64,000 bases of DNA from Pseudocercospora fijiensis CIRAD86 (lineage: Eukaryota > Ascomycota > Dothideomycetes > Mycosphaerellales > Mycosphaerellaceae). Of this stretch, positions 1-10,731 are shown one piece after another (within the stretch, counting starts at the first letter, position 1; the number at the start of each line of letters is the position of its first letter). The stretch is taken from assembly GCF_000340215.1 (NCBI RefSeq), contig NW_006921537.1, positions 1,143,011-1,207,010 on the forward strand, read 5' to 3'. The notes under the pieces were generated by a model. The model was not told the DNA's origin, made no database searches, and saw only the letters and a list, made by a program, of their open reading frames with translations. The position numbers were made by a program, and so were the translations under genes.

Positions 1-463
1 TCTATAGTATTACCTTAAACACAAGAACTACGTTAACAGTATAGAAAGTAACAAAATGCCGGGTCCTTTCTTTACTCCGGCCGCTAGCGGCTACCCTCTC
101 TTAGGCATAGATATATATATTAGTTAATAGCTTCGAAGGTGTTAAGAGGGCGAGATAGTGCTAATAGGCATATAGGAGGAGCGAGCAACGGCGTACGCTA
201 CTCGGCGCGTTCGTCGCGCAATCCGCCGCCGCCGCCTCGTCGCTGCTCGTCTACGTACGTAGTAGTAGCAGCATCAATAGCAGAAGTATACTAATCTTAG
301 TCTTTAGCGTATCGGCAAGAGCGTATACTAATATATCTAAGCGGCCCCTTCTTTGTAACCCTTTAGGGTATAGTAACGTACGTATCTTTGTCTATCGATC
401 TCCGAGAATAATACTAATATATATAATAGCTATTAGCCTCCGCTAGTACTAGCACCTACTCTT

Positions 464-543
464 GCTCCTACTCTAGCTGCTCTAGCTCTAGTTCTAGTTC
501 TAGCTCTAGCTCTAGCAACCGCTCCTGCTCCTGCTCTAGCTCT
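464..543. repeat. CTAG-rich simple repeat
   Basis: A run of imperfect 6-nt units (CTAGCT, CTAGTT, CTGCTC) with no coding potential. It probably descends from a Ser/Gln- or Leu-rich coding repeat or a microsatellite that was later hit by RIP. Confidence 0.6.
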
Positions 544-1059
544 GCCGTAGGACGGCAAGTAAGTATCTTTAAGCTCTAGTCGTTAGTAGTTTTAGCATGC
601 TAACTATATTATAGCGACGACGATATTAACTTCGGCCCTATTAGCGACGAGTAAGTTATTACTTCGCACCGCTTGCTGTTGTAATAGATGCTAACTATGC
701 TATAGTAACGACTACAATCCTGCTAGCGCTAGTAGTAACGATAACGAAGAGTAAGTAACTAATTCCTATCCTGCTGTCGTGTTAGTACAATTGCTAACTA
801 TGCTATAGTGAGAATGAACCCTTTACTAGCCCTACTGCCGCCGCGTTTGCGCCGCCTCCTACTACCGCCGTTCCTTTCTTCGCTCCGCCGGCCGTAGTAC
901 CGATAATAAGCGGGCAGGTTAGCAATATACCGCCTATCCCGGCCGGAGGTACTATCGTGCCTCGCCCTTAGCCTACTAGACCGCCGATTCTAGGTACGAC
1001 GCCTAAGCCTGCTTAGGTAATAGGACAGTAGTAGTCTCCGGGCACTATCGACCGTAAGT

Positions 1060-1335
1060 TGTATTAATTAAGCAAGCGATAGAACTAAGTATTAACATAT
1101 TTATAGCCGCCTACGCTAATCGCTTACCGCAGCTATACTACGTTATCCGCATTATAGAGACGACGTTAGGCCGTCGCTTTACTCGCCCGTGCGATACCTG
1201 CCGTCGCGACGGCTTCGAATGCTAGGGTTATTTGTCGGGCATTAAGGCCTACATTAAGAAGCCTAGCCGTAGTTGTACTCGCTATCGTCTCCGCAAGGTA
1301 TAGCATTTGTCTTCTTATACTAATATTAAGACTTG
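1060..1335 (+). pseudogene. ORF relic with a CxxC...C motif
   Basis: Allowing TAG as a mutated Trp/Gln codon, the plus strand reads as a continuous protein with a CDTCRRDGFEC motif (codons from 1190), followed by a basic stretch with another Cys (SRSCTRYRLRKV). The C-x2-C-x6-C arrangement suggests a small zinc-binding module. A similar CDRC-type motif appears in the antisense ORF of the minus-strand chromovirus at 43.2 kb. The family is not recognised and the whole segment is RIP-damaged. Confidence 0.35.
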
Positions 1336-3189
1336 AAGCTAACATTGTTTTAGATCCCTTACTCTTACCGCGACGAGGAGCCTAGGCTCGAGCTTAAGAG
1401 CCTAGCTCTAAAGCTAGATAGTTTCGGTAGTAGCTTCGGTAGTAGCTATAGTAGTAGCAAGGATAGTAGGATAGGTAGTAGTGCTTACGGTAGCCTCGCC
1501 GCCTACTAATTCTTTTCCTTGTTCGCGCAGTAAGACCTGAAATATAGTAGTAAGTCGCACGATGCTTACTAAAGGTGTTCGGTGTTTAGCGTTTAGGCAC
1601 GGCAGCTAGTCTACTTCTTTGTTTGTTTCTTTGCTTTGCTATTGTTGTTTGCTAGCCTTCGGGCATAATAGGCTATATTCTTTGCTTTGTTTTTATACTC
1701 TTAGCGGGTCTTCTGTTTAGCGTTTAGGCATAGTAGTTCTACTACTACAAATGAACTCTCTTCTCGCTCTGCTAATCCTACTACTATATCAATCTTCTAA
1801 CGCCCTTATTCCTCAACTTGCTAGCGTACTAACAAGCACTTTATAGGTATATAGTAGAAGTCCTTCTCGGATTGCTATAGATACCGGTAGCGTTACTTAT
1901 AGATTAATAGAGGGAAACGAATAATAGAGGCACTATTGAATTAAGTCGTTTAAGCTACTTTCTGCTAATACAAGCTAGCAAAGGTGCTTAATACGATAGC
2001 GACGGCTCCTAGTAATAGCAGAGGACCTTAACGGCTTCGTTATAACTGGTCTTGAGAGTTGGCACTAATAATGCGGCCTAGCTAGGCGTTATTGTCGACG
2101 TTTGACTTAGCGACCTCTATTATATTTAAGAATGCGCGGGGTGAGTATAGCTCTTCCTATCGCCGTTAATACCGCTATAGGATAGACTATCTTATTAACA
2201 GGCGACGCTAGACGGTTAGTACGTCGGTTAATTTGCTAAAGCCTTAACGAGCTAGGGAGGAAGAGCTATAGTACTACTTAGAAGAATTAGAGCTTCCGAT
2301 ATCCTCGTCGATCCGGTATTAGTACTAACGATGCCGCTATCGGCGGAGCGTACGAAGCTAGTCTGTCCGCTCTATATATTAGGGTATAGCGTAGGGCTAG
2401 GTCTACGCTTAGTAGAAGTCGCTAGCTCGCTTACGGTACCTACTTGGCTTCGGTAGAATTCTAGCGCTATCTGCTAAGAAATTGAGGTTAAGAGGGTTTA
2501 GATTAGCGACTAGATAATAGAGCTATAGAGCGGGGGGATAGAGCAATGCGAGGGATAAAGTACGAGTCTACGAACATATACATATTTCCCTCGTATATAT
2601 TAGTATAAGAGGAGAATGTGTTCGTAGTAGCATCTTATTCGTACGATCCTAGTACGACCGTTAAATAAGACATTGATCTCCTCTTTTATAGTCGCTATAT
2701 CGTCGCTATAGCTTAGCAAAGAGACTGCCGAAATATAGCAGTTACTTGCTACTAGCACTTCTAAAACCTAGCTCTTCTTGCGCTTAGCAAGCCTTCGATG
2801 CTAATCTTAAGGACAGGTTGCTATCTAGCCTAGGTTTAAGCTTAGCGATAGTCTATTCCGGTCGTCGATTTCGGATGTATAAAGAGTAGTTTCATTTATT
2901 CGAGGCCTTCTACTATACGCTCGAAGAGTTGGCTTCGTACCTTAATATTATAGTATATAGTGCGGCAATACTGCTTTCAATTCTTCCGCTTCTTTATACA
3001 CTTAGCAGCCTTGCCGTTTGTTTTAGGATTAGGCTTGTATCGATCCTCGAATTTTATTAGGTCGTCGTTCTAATCGTCTAGCATTCGAAGACTACTTAAG
3101 GACCGCCTATTAAGCAGTTACACTACCTCTAGTTATACAAACTGCTAATAGGCGCGAGAGCGTTTACAATCTATATACTTGCGTAATAC

Positions 3190-3240
3190 TCGATCGAGAA
3201 TGTCTCTTTTATACTAGAGTAACCCGAGTTCGAATCTCGG
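3190..3240 (+). repeat. tRNA-derived module (T-arm/B-box only)
   Basis: An intact T-arm is visible: stem CCGAG, loop TTCGAAT, stem CTCGG, followed by an acceptor-like AGGGGCT. No matching 5' acceptor or D-arm is seen upstream. The sequence after it (TATTCTTTTGCTAA, then GTCTTGTTCTT) resembles the tail of the next tRNA-like module, so both may belong to one SINE family. Inference from short similarity only. Confidence 0.4.
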
Positions 3241-3404
3241 AGGGGCTATATTCTTTTGCTAACGTGTTGTCCTTTTGCAAAGGTCTTGTTCTTTATCTAT
3301 CTTAGTCTTTTTGGATTTTTATATAATTCTTCGCAAGTATTATATGTTATCTTTAAAGACTGCTATCCTATCAAATCATACCGCGCCTATCTCTACATCT
3401 TTTC

Positions 3405-3563
3405 AGCCGGATAGTATAGTGGTTATATATACCGACTAAAGACTACCGTAGTAGATGCTAGGAAAAACTTCCGGTATCTACCTAGTAGATATCGTAATCT
3501 TCTTCTTAGTATTTCCTCGTCGGTCTTCGGGAAGTGTACGTAGGTTCGAGTCCTACTCTAGCT
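3405..3563 (+). repeat. tRNA-derived SINE-like unit
   Basis: The left part matches a tRNA 5' half with an A-box (GGATAGTATAGTGGTTA), as in fungal tRNA-Asp/His. The right part has a perfect T-arm at 3540-3556 (GTAGG, TTCGAGT, CCTAC) and an acceptor-like TCTAGCT. CCGAC near 3432 can pair with GTCGG near 3519, so the anticodon stem is split by an insertion of about 80 nt. This is too long for a normal tRNA intron. A decayed tRNA-derived SINE head or an interrupted tRNA relic is the best reading. The tail shares TCTTTT-x-CTAA and GTCTTGT motifs with the 3190 module. Confidence 0.5.
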
Positions 3564-4109
3564 ATCTTCTTTTACTAAGGTCTTGTTATTGTGCTAAAGT
3601 CTTGTCCTTATACCTATTATCTATTTTTTAGCTATTTAAACACATAAAGTAATATCCGCGCTCTTTAATTAGGCTAGATTCTAGGTTCTAGTGCCACTAT
3701 TATCGCGGCGATGTTAGTATAATGTGTGTGCTTCTCGTTTACTAGACTAGCTCTATTACTCTATATCGTTAGCGATAATCTATCCTGTTTAGCGGATAAA
3801 GTCGTCGAATTGAGCTGCGGCATATTAATAGCCTTAGAGTGTTCGGATGTCTTTATTGCTTCTTGCGGACAGCTTGTAACTAGCGGTAGATACACTCGAT
3901 AGTAGACCTTGCGGCTAAAAGGTTAGCGGTTCGAGTATGCTTTTGCTATCGGTACTAGAGATTGAACGCTTATAAGATCCGTAGACATCTCGAGCTATAT
4001 ACTGCCCTTATAGTAGATAATATAAGGGCCGAATGTGTTATAAGATTATAAATACCGAAAGTTGATAAGAACTCCTAGATAGGGGCTTCTTAATATATAA
4101 TACCTACTA

Positions 4110-4860
4110 TCGCCGGTTATTGAAACTTAGATAAGTTTACTAAAAGTTAATGAAACTTCGGATTAGGGCTCCTTAACGTACAAGATCAATAGTTGCTAGG
4201 TCTTGCTAAAAGTTAATAAAAGTTCGAATATAGGGTTTGTAAGGTACAAGATCTACTATCGCTAGGCTTGCTAAATGTCGATAAAAGTTAGGCAGGATCT
4301 ACGGTTGCCGGATCTTGCTAGAGGTCGATAAAAGTTAATAAAGGTTGTGCGATATCTACCGTTACTATCTCTTACTAGAGGTTGATGAAAGTTAATAAAA
4401 GTTGTACAATATCTACCGTTACTATATCTTACTAAATGTCGATAAAAGTTAATAAAAGTTGTGCAATATCCACCGTCGCTATATCTTGCTAAAGATTAAT
4501 AAAAGTTCGAATATCTAAGGTGCAAGATCTCCTATCGCTAGGTCTTACTAAAAGTTGCTAATAGTTGCTAGAAGATCGGCTTCGTATAGTAGATCTCCTA
4601 TTACTAGGTCCTACTAAAAGTTGCTAAAGGTTACTAAAAGATCGGATAGTAGCTTCGTATAGTAGATCTCCTATTACTAGGTCTTAAAAGTTGCTAAAAG
4701 TTGCTAAAAGATCGGATAGTAGCTTCGTATAGTAGATCTCCTATCGATAGGTCTTGCTAAAAATTGCTAAAGGATCGGATAGTAGCTTCGTATAGTAGAT
4801 CTCCTATCGATAGGTCTTACTAAAAGTCGATAAAAGTTGATAATAGTTAGTATAGCAGGA
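4110..4860. repeat. Degenerate minisatellite of 63-85-bp units
   Basis: About ten imperfect tandem units, each built from the motif AAAAGTTGCTAAAAG (variants AGTTAATAAAAGTT and GTCGATAAAAGTT) followed by ATCTCCTATCGATAGGTCT or similar. The last four units (about 4,550-4,830) are closest to each other and also share GATCGGATAGTAGCTTCG. Unit length drifts from about 85 to 63 bp. The AAAGTTGCTAA core reappears in the inverted repeat at the edge of the island (5623-5708), so the array and the edge may be related. Confidence 0.7.
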
Positions 4861-5512
4861 GCCGACCTTGTCGCTATCTTAAAGCTAAAGCAATAGTTCT
4901 CCTTTGCCTCCCCGATAGGTAGGCTATAGACTATAAGTAGATACCGTAATTCTCGGCGAAGAAGTCGTAGAGGGATATAGTCGTCTTAGTATCGTATAGA
5001 CCCGTATAACCTTATACTGCTTAAGATATAAGTAGCTAAAGCGCTCGATCTAAAAGGCGCCTTAGTGCTACTAGCTATATTAACTAGCTATATATAGACA
5101 TTTCTAGACATCTTAAGACCGCGCTTGCCCTTCTCGCCGACGCGCTAAAGGCCTTCGACAATCGACAAATAGACTAGCTTTGGATTACGAGTCGGCGAAG
5201 CTAGCGCTCCTACTATAGAGAGTATATTGCGGAACCCTTCTTATATTTAGATATAGCTCTTCTTATATTTCGATATTCTTCTTGTATTTCGATATAGCTT
5301 AGTCCGGGTGTTCGTCGTTAATAGCGTCTCGTCGGTTAAGCCGTACGGCGGGTCGTAGCGATAATATACTCTCGGTAGGATATAGTTATTATACCTAAGA
5401 CTCGGCTCGCTAGTATAAATTCTTTAGTATATACTATCTACCTACGTAGGAATATAGTAGAAGGTTTAGATCCGGGTCGGCTAAGCAACGGGGACATCCG
5501 CTAGGCTAATAC

Positions 5513-5548
5513 ATACGCCCCTTATATAAATTACTACGAGGGGCGTAT
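5513..5548. repeat. 10-bp inverted repeat (hairpin)
   Basis: ATACGCCCCT at 5513-5522 is mirrored by AGGGGCGTAT at 5539-5548 with a 16-nt loop. It lies just inside the repeat island; role unknown. Confidence 0.5.
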
Positions 5549-5622
5549 TTGTTAGAACGCAAACAAACGCTTAAGCAATAGGATACGCTCTAGGCATCCG
5601 ATAATGCTACTGCCTTTCTTAA

Positions 5623-5708
5623 CTTTTAGCAACTTTCAGGGCATCCTAGTTCGAAAGTGTAGTATCGGGTAAGTTCTATGCCCGTGATTGGCTGAAAGTT
5701 GCTAAAAG
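5623..5708. repeat. 17-bp perfect inverted repeat at island edge
   Basis: CTTTTAGCAACTTTCAG (5623-5639) and its exact reverse complement (5692-5708) flank a 52-nt spacer. The spacer has an inner GGCAT/ATGCC pair. RIP-type composition ends here and unique sequence begins, so this may be the terminus of an element or a hairpin end. Confidence 0.65.
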
Positions 5709-5922
5709 ATGACGAACATTACTGGCGCTTAATGAAAATTGATTAACACGCTGGGGATTCAATTTCCGGAGCTTTGCCACTCTGGAGCTCCGTCGCGCGT
5801 GAATCCAAGCGCTTGCCAGATAGTCGCTTTCGCTGATGCATGGGGCGCAATGACTGACAACTTCTAGGAATGCGTATATCGCTCGACTCGAGCGGCTAGA
5901 TCGGGAGTGGACCTTTCGCTTC

Positions 5923-6560
5923 ATGGATCTGCCCCCAGAGATGCGCAACCTTGTGTACGAGCAGCTCCTGACGCGCGACCAAGAGACGAAGCGCAAAGTT
6001 CGTCTCCAATTCTTCGCGTCTCCAAGCAAGTGCATAAGGAGTCTGTTGGCGTTTTTCGAGACGTCTCGCCTGCGATATTGGAGGTCTTAATCGGCAATGA
6101 TTGCGCGCGCCCACGCACCAGTCCAGAGCTCCAAATCTATGGCAATCTCGGCTACTGTTGCATGGATGGCTTCGATGATATGAACCTCATTCTTGCTCGT
6201 CGCATGTTGGATTTGTCCAGAATATACAGTATCCGGCTGGAGCTGGTCATATGTTGCCACTGCGATAGAGATGAACACTCGTATGAACACTCGGCGGACT
6301 TCAGCCTTCCGAAATTCTTCACATCGGCTTTTGTCGAACGTGCGCAGAGTCTTCGGAAGTTGACTCTGGTCATGCCTGTATCCACCGCGATGAAGTTTAC
6401 CACCCAACAGTTCCTCGACTGGTTCGATCCGCTCACACAACTTTCTCCAGGAGTGGCGCTTGAGTTATATGGATTTGACCGGGAGACGAGGGATGAGCTC
6501 AAGCGTAGGATCGAAGATGCAAAGCCCAAAGTCGATGTCGATGTCGATGCCGACGAATGA
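5923..6560 (+). pseudogene. 2EXR/F-box-like protein, frameshifted
   Basis: The ATG at 5923 opens a frame reading LPPEMRNLVYEQLL, the N-terminal box of the fungal 2EXR/F-box-like family. That frame then degenerates. The typical continuation SSPILRVSKQVHKES is in a different frame (frame of 6560), which runs to the stop with an acidic VDVDVDADE tail. The switch occurs near 5990-6005, and no GT-AG intron there restores the frame without deleting conserved residues. I read it as one gene of about 210 codons with a one-base-type frameshift, or an assembly error. Family members are mostly uncharacterised and very abundant in Dothideomycetes. The neighbouring repeat island makes decay plausible. Confidence 0.6.
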
Positions 6561-6948
6561 ATGGCTATACATACGTGAGAGCTGTGCTCTGGCATGAAGG
6601 AAAGAAGCTCGGGAGGGACTACTAGAGTTGCACTGCGGCGGCGCAAGGCATCAGACTTCCGACAGGTTGCAGAATCAGAGCACGGGAAGCATCGATTGGC
6701 GTTGAATATCGTGCTATGATGCATGCGAGACACAGTGTGAGCTCGGGCTTCGTGCATAATTGATCACATCTTTCGATGTTATGAAGGCCAGCAGCCTTTG
6801 GCCGTTCAGCTTCATCAGAATGATTACACTCTAAAAAGTCCTGGCATATAGCTGCTTATCATTATTCAATTTGAATACATTTCGTCCATCCCTCAAGCAA
6901 CCTCCAATCATCCCACCCACATCTCATCTCATCTCATCATCCCCTCCC
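6561..6948. other. Intergenic, convergent 3' ends
   Basis: This lies between the 2EXR-like gene and the 3' end of the P450 gene. It holds no supported gene; reading frames across it are short and have no family features. Confidence 0.6.
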
Positions 6949-8650
6949 TCACTCATGCGTCCTCCTCCGAAACTGAATCATAGGCCCATCCCTCATCGCA
7001 ACAAAAGCATCCTTAACCTGATACTGATCCACACACCTCCTCCCCTCCGGCCCCTTCTCATCCCCCGCCCCCAGCGGATTCCCCTCATCCTGCCGAATCT
7101 CAAAATTCCACACAACTTTCGCCATCACAATCATCATCTCCATCCACGCCAAATTCCTCCCAATACAACCCCTACTCCCCGTCGAAAAAGAGCAAAATCC
7201 ACTCTCCGCCAACGCCAGACTCTCTTCCGTCGCGCAACCACCGCTTTCTCCCAGAATCCAACGTTCGGGTTTGAAAGAGAAGGGTTCTGGGAATACGTCC
7301 TCGTTGTAGGAGAGGCAGTAGAGGGCCGTGGAGAGTTTCGTTCCTTCGGGGAAGTAATGCCCTTCGACGGTCGTGCCTCCCGCTCGAACTTGACGCGCAA
7401 GGTCTGCGGGTACTGGTGGACACATGCGTAAAGCTTCCTGAATAAACGCTCGCAAATATCTGCAACTCTGCATTTTCAATCCACTCTGAATCTCCCCCGC
7501 CGACTTAAAAGCCCCACAAACCTCTTTCGCCAACTTGGCCTGGATCTCTAAATTCCGTGACATGTAAAACATCATAGCACTCGTCACAATACTCGTCGTA
7601 TCCGACCCGGCAATAATGAGAAGTTCACATTCATTGTAAAGTTCCTGTCTCGTGTACCCTTTCCCCGTTTCGGGATCTTTGGCGTCGAAGAGGTAATAGA
7701 AGAAATCTTGTCGAGCTTCGAGTTTCCCTTCCCGGACTTCTTCTTCGACTTTCGTGCGGTCTTGAAGACATTTTGCCACGAAGTTCTCCCAACCTGCTAG
7801 TGCGGCGGGAGCGGTGTAGGCGAGGAGAGCATCGAGACCGCGAGGTTTTAACCATACCCAGAAATCTGCGATTGGGGAGAAACCGATGGGATGCATGAGG
7901 ACGAGAAAATCAGCGAGGAGTTCGGGCACGTAACGGAGTTTTGAAGCGGGTTCTTTCATTTCGAAGGATTTTCCGAAGCAGAGGTCTCCGAGGATGTCGA
8001 AGATTAGGTGGTTGATTTCCTTGGTCATGTTGAGGGAGGGGCTCCATTCGTTGGATTTGGGAATGCGGTTGGAGATGAGTTCGCACCAGCGGTCGGTGTT
8101 GGATTGGATGAAGGGTTCGGCGGAGCGCAGGGCTTTTTCCGAGAAGGCGTGGTTGAGGACTCGACGTTTGGGGCCGTGGATGGATATTTCGGTTGCGTTC
8201 CAGGCGTTGGAGACGGAGGAGTCGCTGGGCCAGATGCGGTAGTAGTCGCTTTTGCGGACGTTGCCTTTGGGGCCGAAGATTGTGCGGTAGCCTGTTGGTG
8301 TGTTGATCAAGACGGCATCTGGGCGATAGCGGAATGTTGTGCCTTTGAGGAGGAGTCAGTGAGTGTCTTTTTCGGCGATTTCAGGTCATGAATTGAAAAG
8401 AGTACTGACCATATTGCTGCTGGAGACGCCACAGCCATACATGACGATCGCCTTTGTGCGTATGCCAGTACGAGGGAATGGTTGTCAAGCGAGCCCAGAA
8501 TGGACCAGGAAACTTCGCAAGAGGATGCAGATACAACCTGTAGATAGCTGTGGTGCTTACTGCGATGGTAATGATCGCAACCGCCAGAGCGAGGATATTG
8601 GGATAGACGAGCCCTTCACTTGGCAGCACGCTGTCGAAAAGCCACGCCAT
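6949..8650 (-). CDS. Cytochrome P450 monooxygenase
   Basis: A heme-thiolate monooxygenase, probably anchored in the ER. Two exons: 8650-8410 and 8342-6949, with a 67-nt intron (5' GTCAGT, 3' AAAG) whose removal joins QQQY to GTTFRYRPDAVL; about 544 aa. I chose the ATG at 8650 (CACCATGG context). A membrane helix spans about residues 18-37, followed by the Pro-rich hinge HPLAKFPGPFW. The I-helix AGSDTTS is at about 325-331, ExxR (EALR) at about 383, PERW at about 440, and heme loop FSTGSRGCIGRNLA has its Cys ligand at about 473. The overall look is of the benzoate-4-hydroxylase/TRI11-like group. The substrate cannot be told. A Zn2Cys6 regulator lies about 2 kb away, but no backbone biosynthetic gene is present. 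Confidence 0.9.
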
Positions 8651-10731
8651 GGTGCTTCGCCGACAGTAGTCAGAGCAGCTTGAGTTCACGAAACAGGTGT
8701 ACAGCTCTTATCAGAAGAGAAGACGTTCATGCGAGCTCGGTGTGCTCATCAATCGCCACCACTTCATTGGCGAATGTCGGCCAAGCAGTGGAATCCGGAT
8801 CCTGATATGACCCTGGCATGGTGTAGGATGGTGCAGGTCAACGGCGCTCCCTGTCATGCTCGTGCATATACGTTTGGTCGATGGTCGATGCTGTAGCCTG
8901 TCGGTAGTTAGACTAGTGCCCGTGGCCGGCAGCAGGTGGAAGCCGGATACTGTCCTGTACTGGGCAGGCACCCCGGTATGCTGCTGTTTCGGGAAGTTCT
9001 AGCTACACGTCACTTCTAGAGGCTTGAAATGGCCCTTCATACCGTCTATCTAATAAATTTGTTGGTAGATCAGTAGATTAGTAGTATGTATTTGATTGTC
9101 TAGAAATGTTAGAAGGTAGCGATCCTGCTAGATGGAATTATCAAAGTACGGCAGAGCCTAACCAAGCCGATCTAAGCGATCGAGTGGATTGTGTCGACAG
9201 TATCGACTCGATCGGTACGGTTTTTCTGTGACGTTGCTTACAAAGAGAAAGAATCGAGAGGCTCAGAAAAGCTCAAGGGTGTTGTTTTCCATTCGAAGAT
9301 TGAGACCCTGGCGTATACAGTAGTACGTCTCTACACTTCATAGTGAAAGTGGCTAGGCGCGGACCGCTGAGTACTAACAAGTTGCTATTCGCTGTAATGC
9401 TTGCCTCTCAAGGATTAGGAAGATACCCACTTTCACTCCGCAGTGTAAATGAAACTAGGGATGTTGGAATACAGTTAGGCAGGATATCAGCGTATCCGAT
9501 AACTCCTCCTTGTATGTACACACCAGCTAAATTTTCCGCCCCTGCGTACATAGTGTGTTACAGAGCGTGTACCTATACACATGTATGAGTAGCTCCATCA
9601 CTAAATGAAAAGCTCGCTATAGTGGAGCGGTTTCCGGCCCGACACGTGCTCTCGAAGTCGAAGGGATCCGCTCACGGCTTTGATACCGAAGTGAGAGGTC
9701 CTCACGTAGACAGCAGGCCCGTACAGTACATACATCGCTCGGCAATTCTGTGGCATCCCGTGTGCGATCAATGCGCGTTCAAGAACGGCCGCCGAAGACT
9801 CGAAAGCGAAATAATCTGCTTCTCATAGGCGAGCATTCGTTGCCGGCCACTCGCGTACGCATTGTTGTAATGTCTGGGCAGCGAGCACATGCACCTTCAA
9901 GAGCTCTTGGAAGCCATTTGCGTTGCATCGAATACTGTATCCACTTGTGGGGCCTCCAGACGGGAGCATCACGGGTTTACATTCGAGGAGCAGACGATTT
10001 CATCTCTCCCTCGTCAAACAAGTTCGAACCTGATGCAGCCGACTGTCGATCGAAGGAGCTGGGCACCAGGAGAAATACCGACGCCATAGATAGCGAGCGG
10101 TGATGCTCTGCACATTTCCTTGAAAGCAGCTGATTTGATGTCTTGATCTAAGTCACTGTCCATCTGCATCCTGAGAAGATGTCAGCACACGAAGAAAGCT
10201 TGGAGGCCTTCCGAGGAAGATATCGGGATCTTCCATATCGACATACGCAGTGTGCATGCTGGTCGTGCCACTCAAGATATGGTGTCGAATGTCGAAAGGC
10301 GGTGCGAAGCCTCATGCGAGCTGACCTGGCCGGTGCTGACTATACGTGGAAGATGAAGGAGGTGTTACTATGGTCGGTGGTAGAGGTGAATGTTGACAGC
10401 ACGGCACCCGGGGTGCACGGGACGGTGGAGACGAGGATCGAGCCGGGGAGCAGCGTGGAGCTGGTGGAAGAGGACCACGGTGCGGTCTTGGCTTGGCTGA
10501 GTCAGCTTCAGCTCAAGAAGAAGCACCGGGCGGGCGGTGGCATTGATGGAGCTCCTCCGTTCCGCTCCGCTCCGCCCCGCTCCCGACCAAGCTTGAACTC
10601 GACGCACTCCCGACGCTCAACTTCTGTTTCTCCCTCACTCCCCACTTCTCACTCCTTTCACCCTCAATACCGCAGAGCTCCTGCGTTGGTCTCCTCGGCG
10701 ATGGCAGACGCTCCTCTTTCCGCACGCGACC
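8651..10731. other. Long intergenic region with a repeat scrap
   Basis: Two kilobases between the divergent P450 and regulator genes. Several 60-190-codon frames exist (for example 10179-10763 on the plus strand) but lack family features, and some have only non-ATG starts. A short dispersed repeat sits at 9478-9530. The region probably contains both promoters. I see no other gene. Confidence 0.5.
9478..9530. repeat. Dispersed repeat copy A
   Basis: GGCAGGATATCAGCGTATCC followed by GATAACTCCTCCTTGT. It matches the copy at 15392-15445 over roughly 45 bp; most differences are C/T or G/A. Probably a fragment of a DNA transposon or LTR scrap, too short to classify. Confidence 0.5.

Larger units (their letters stand above)
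1..5622. mobile_element. RIP-decayed repeat island, unclassified
   Basis: No usable open reading frame occurs in either direction. Composition is TA-rich with few CA/TG but many CG dinucleotides, as expected when RIP converts CpA to TpA on both strands. TAG and TAA are frequent in every frame. I found no LTR pair, transposase or reverse transcriptase signature here, so the element class is unknown. Recognisable pieces (a Cys-motif ORF relic, two tRNA-like modules, a minisatellite and hairpins) are listed separately. The island probably continues to the left of the window. Sequence character changes abruptly to unique, GC-balanced DNA at about 5.7 kb. Confidence 0.7.

Noticed and set aside
6871..8391. 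Frames antisense to the P450 gene
   Set aside because: They are shadows of the P450 exons with low-complexity Pro/Ser translations.
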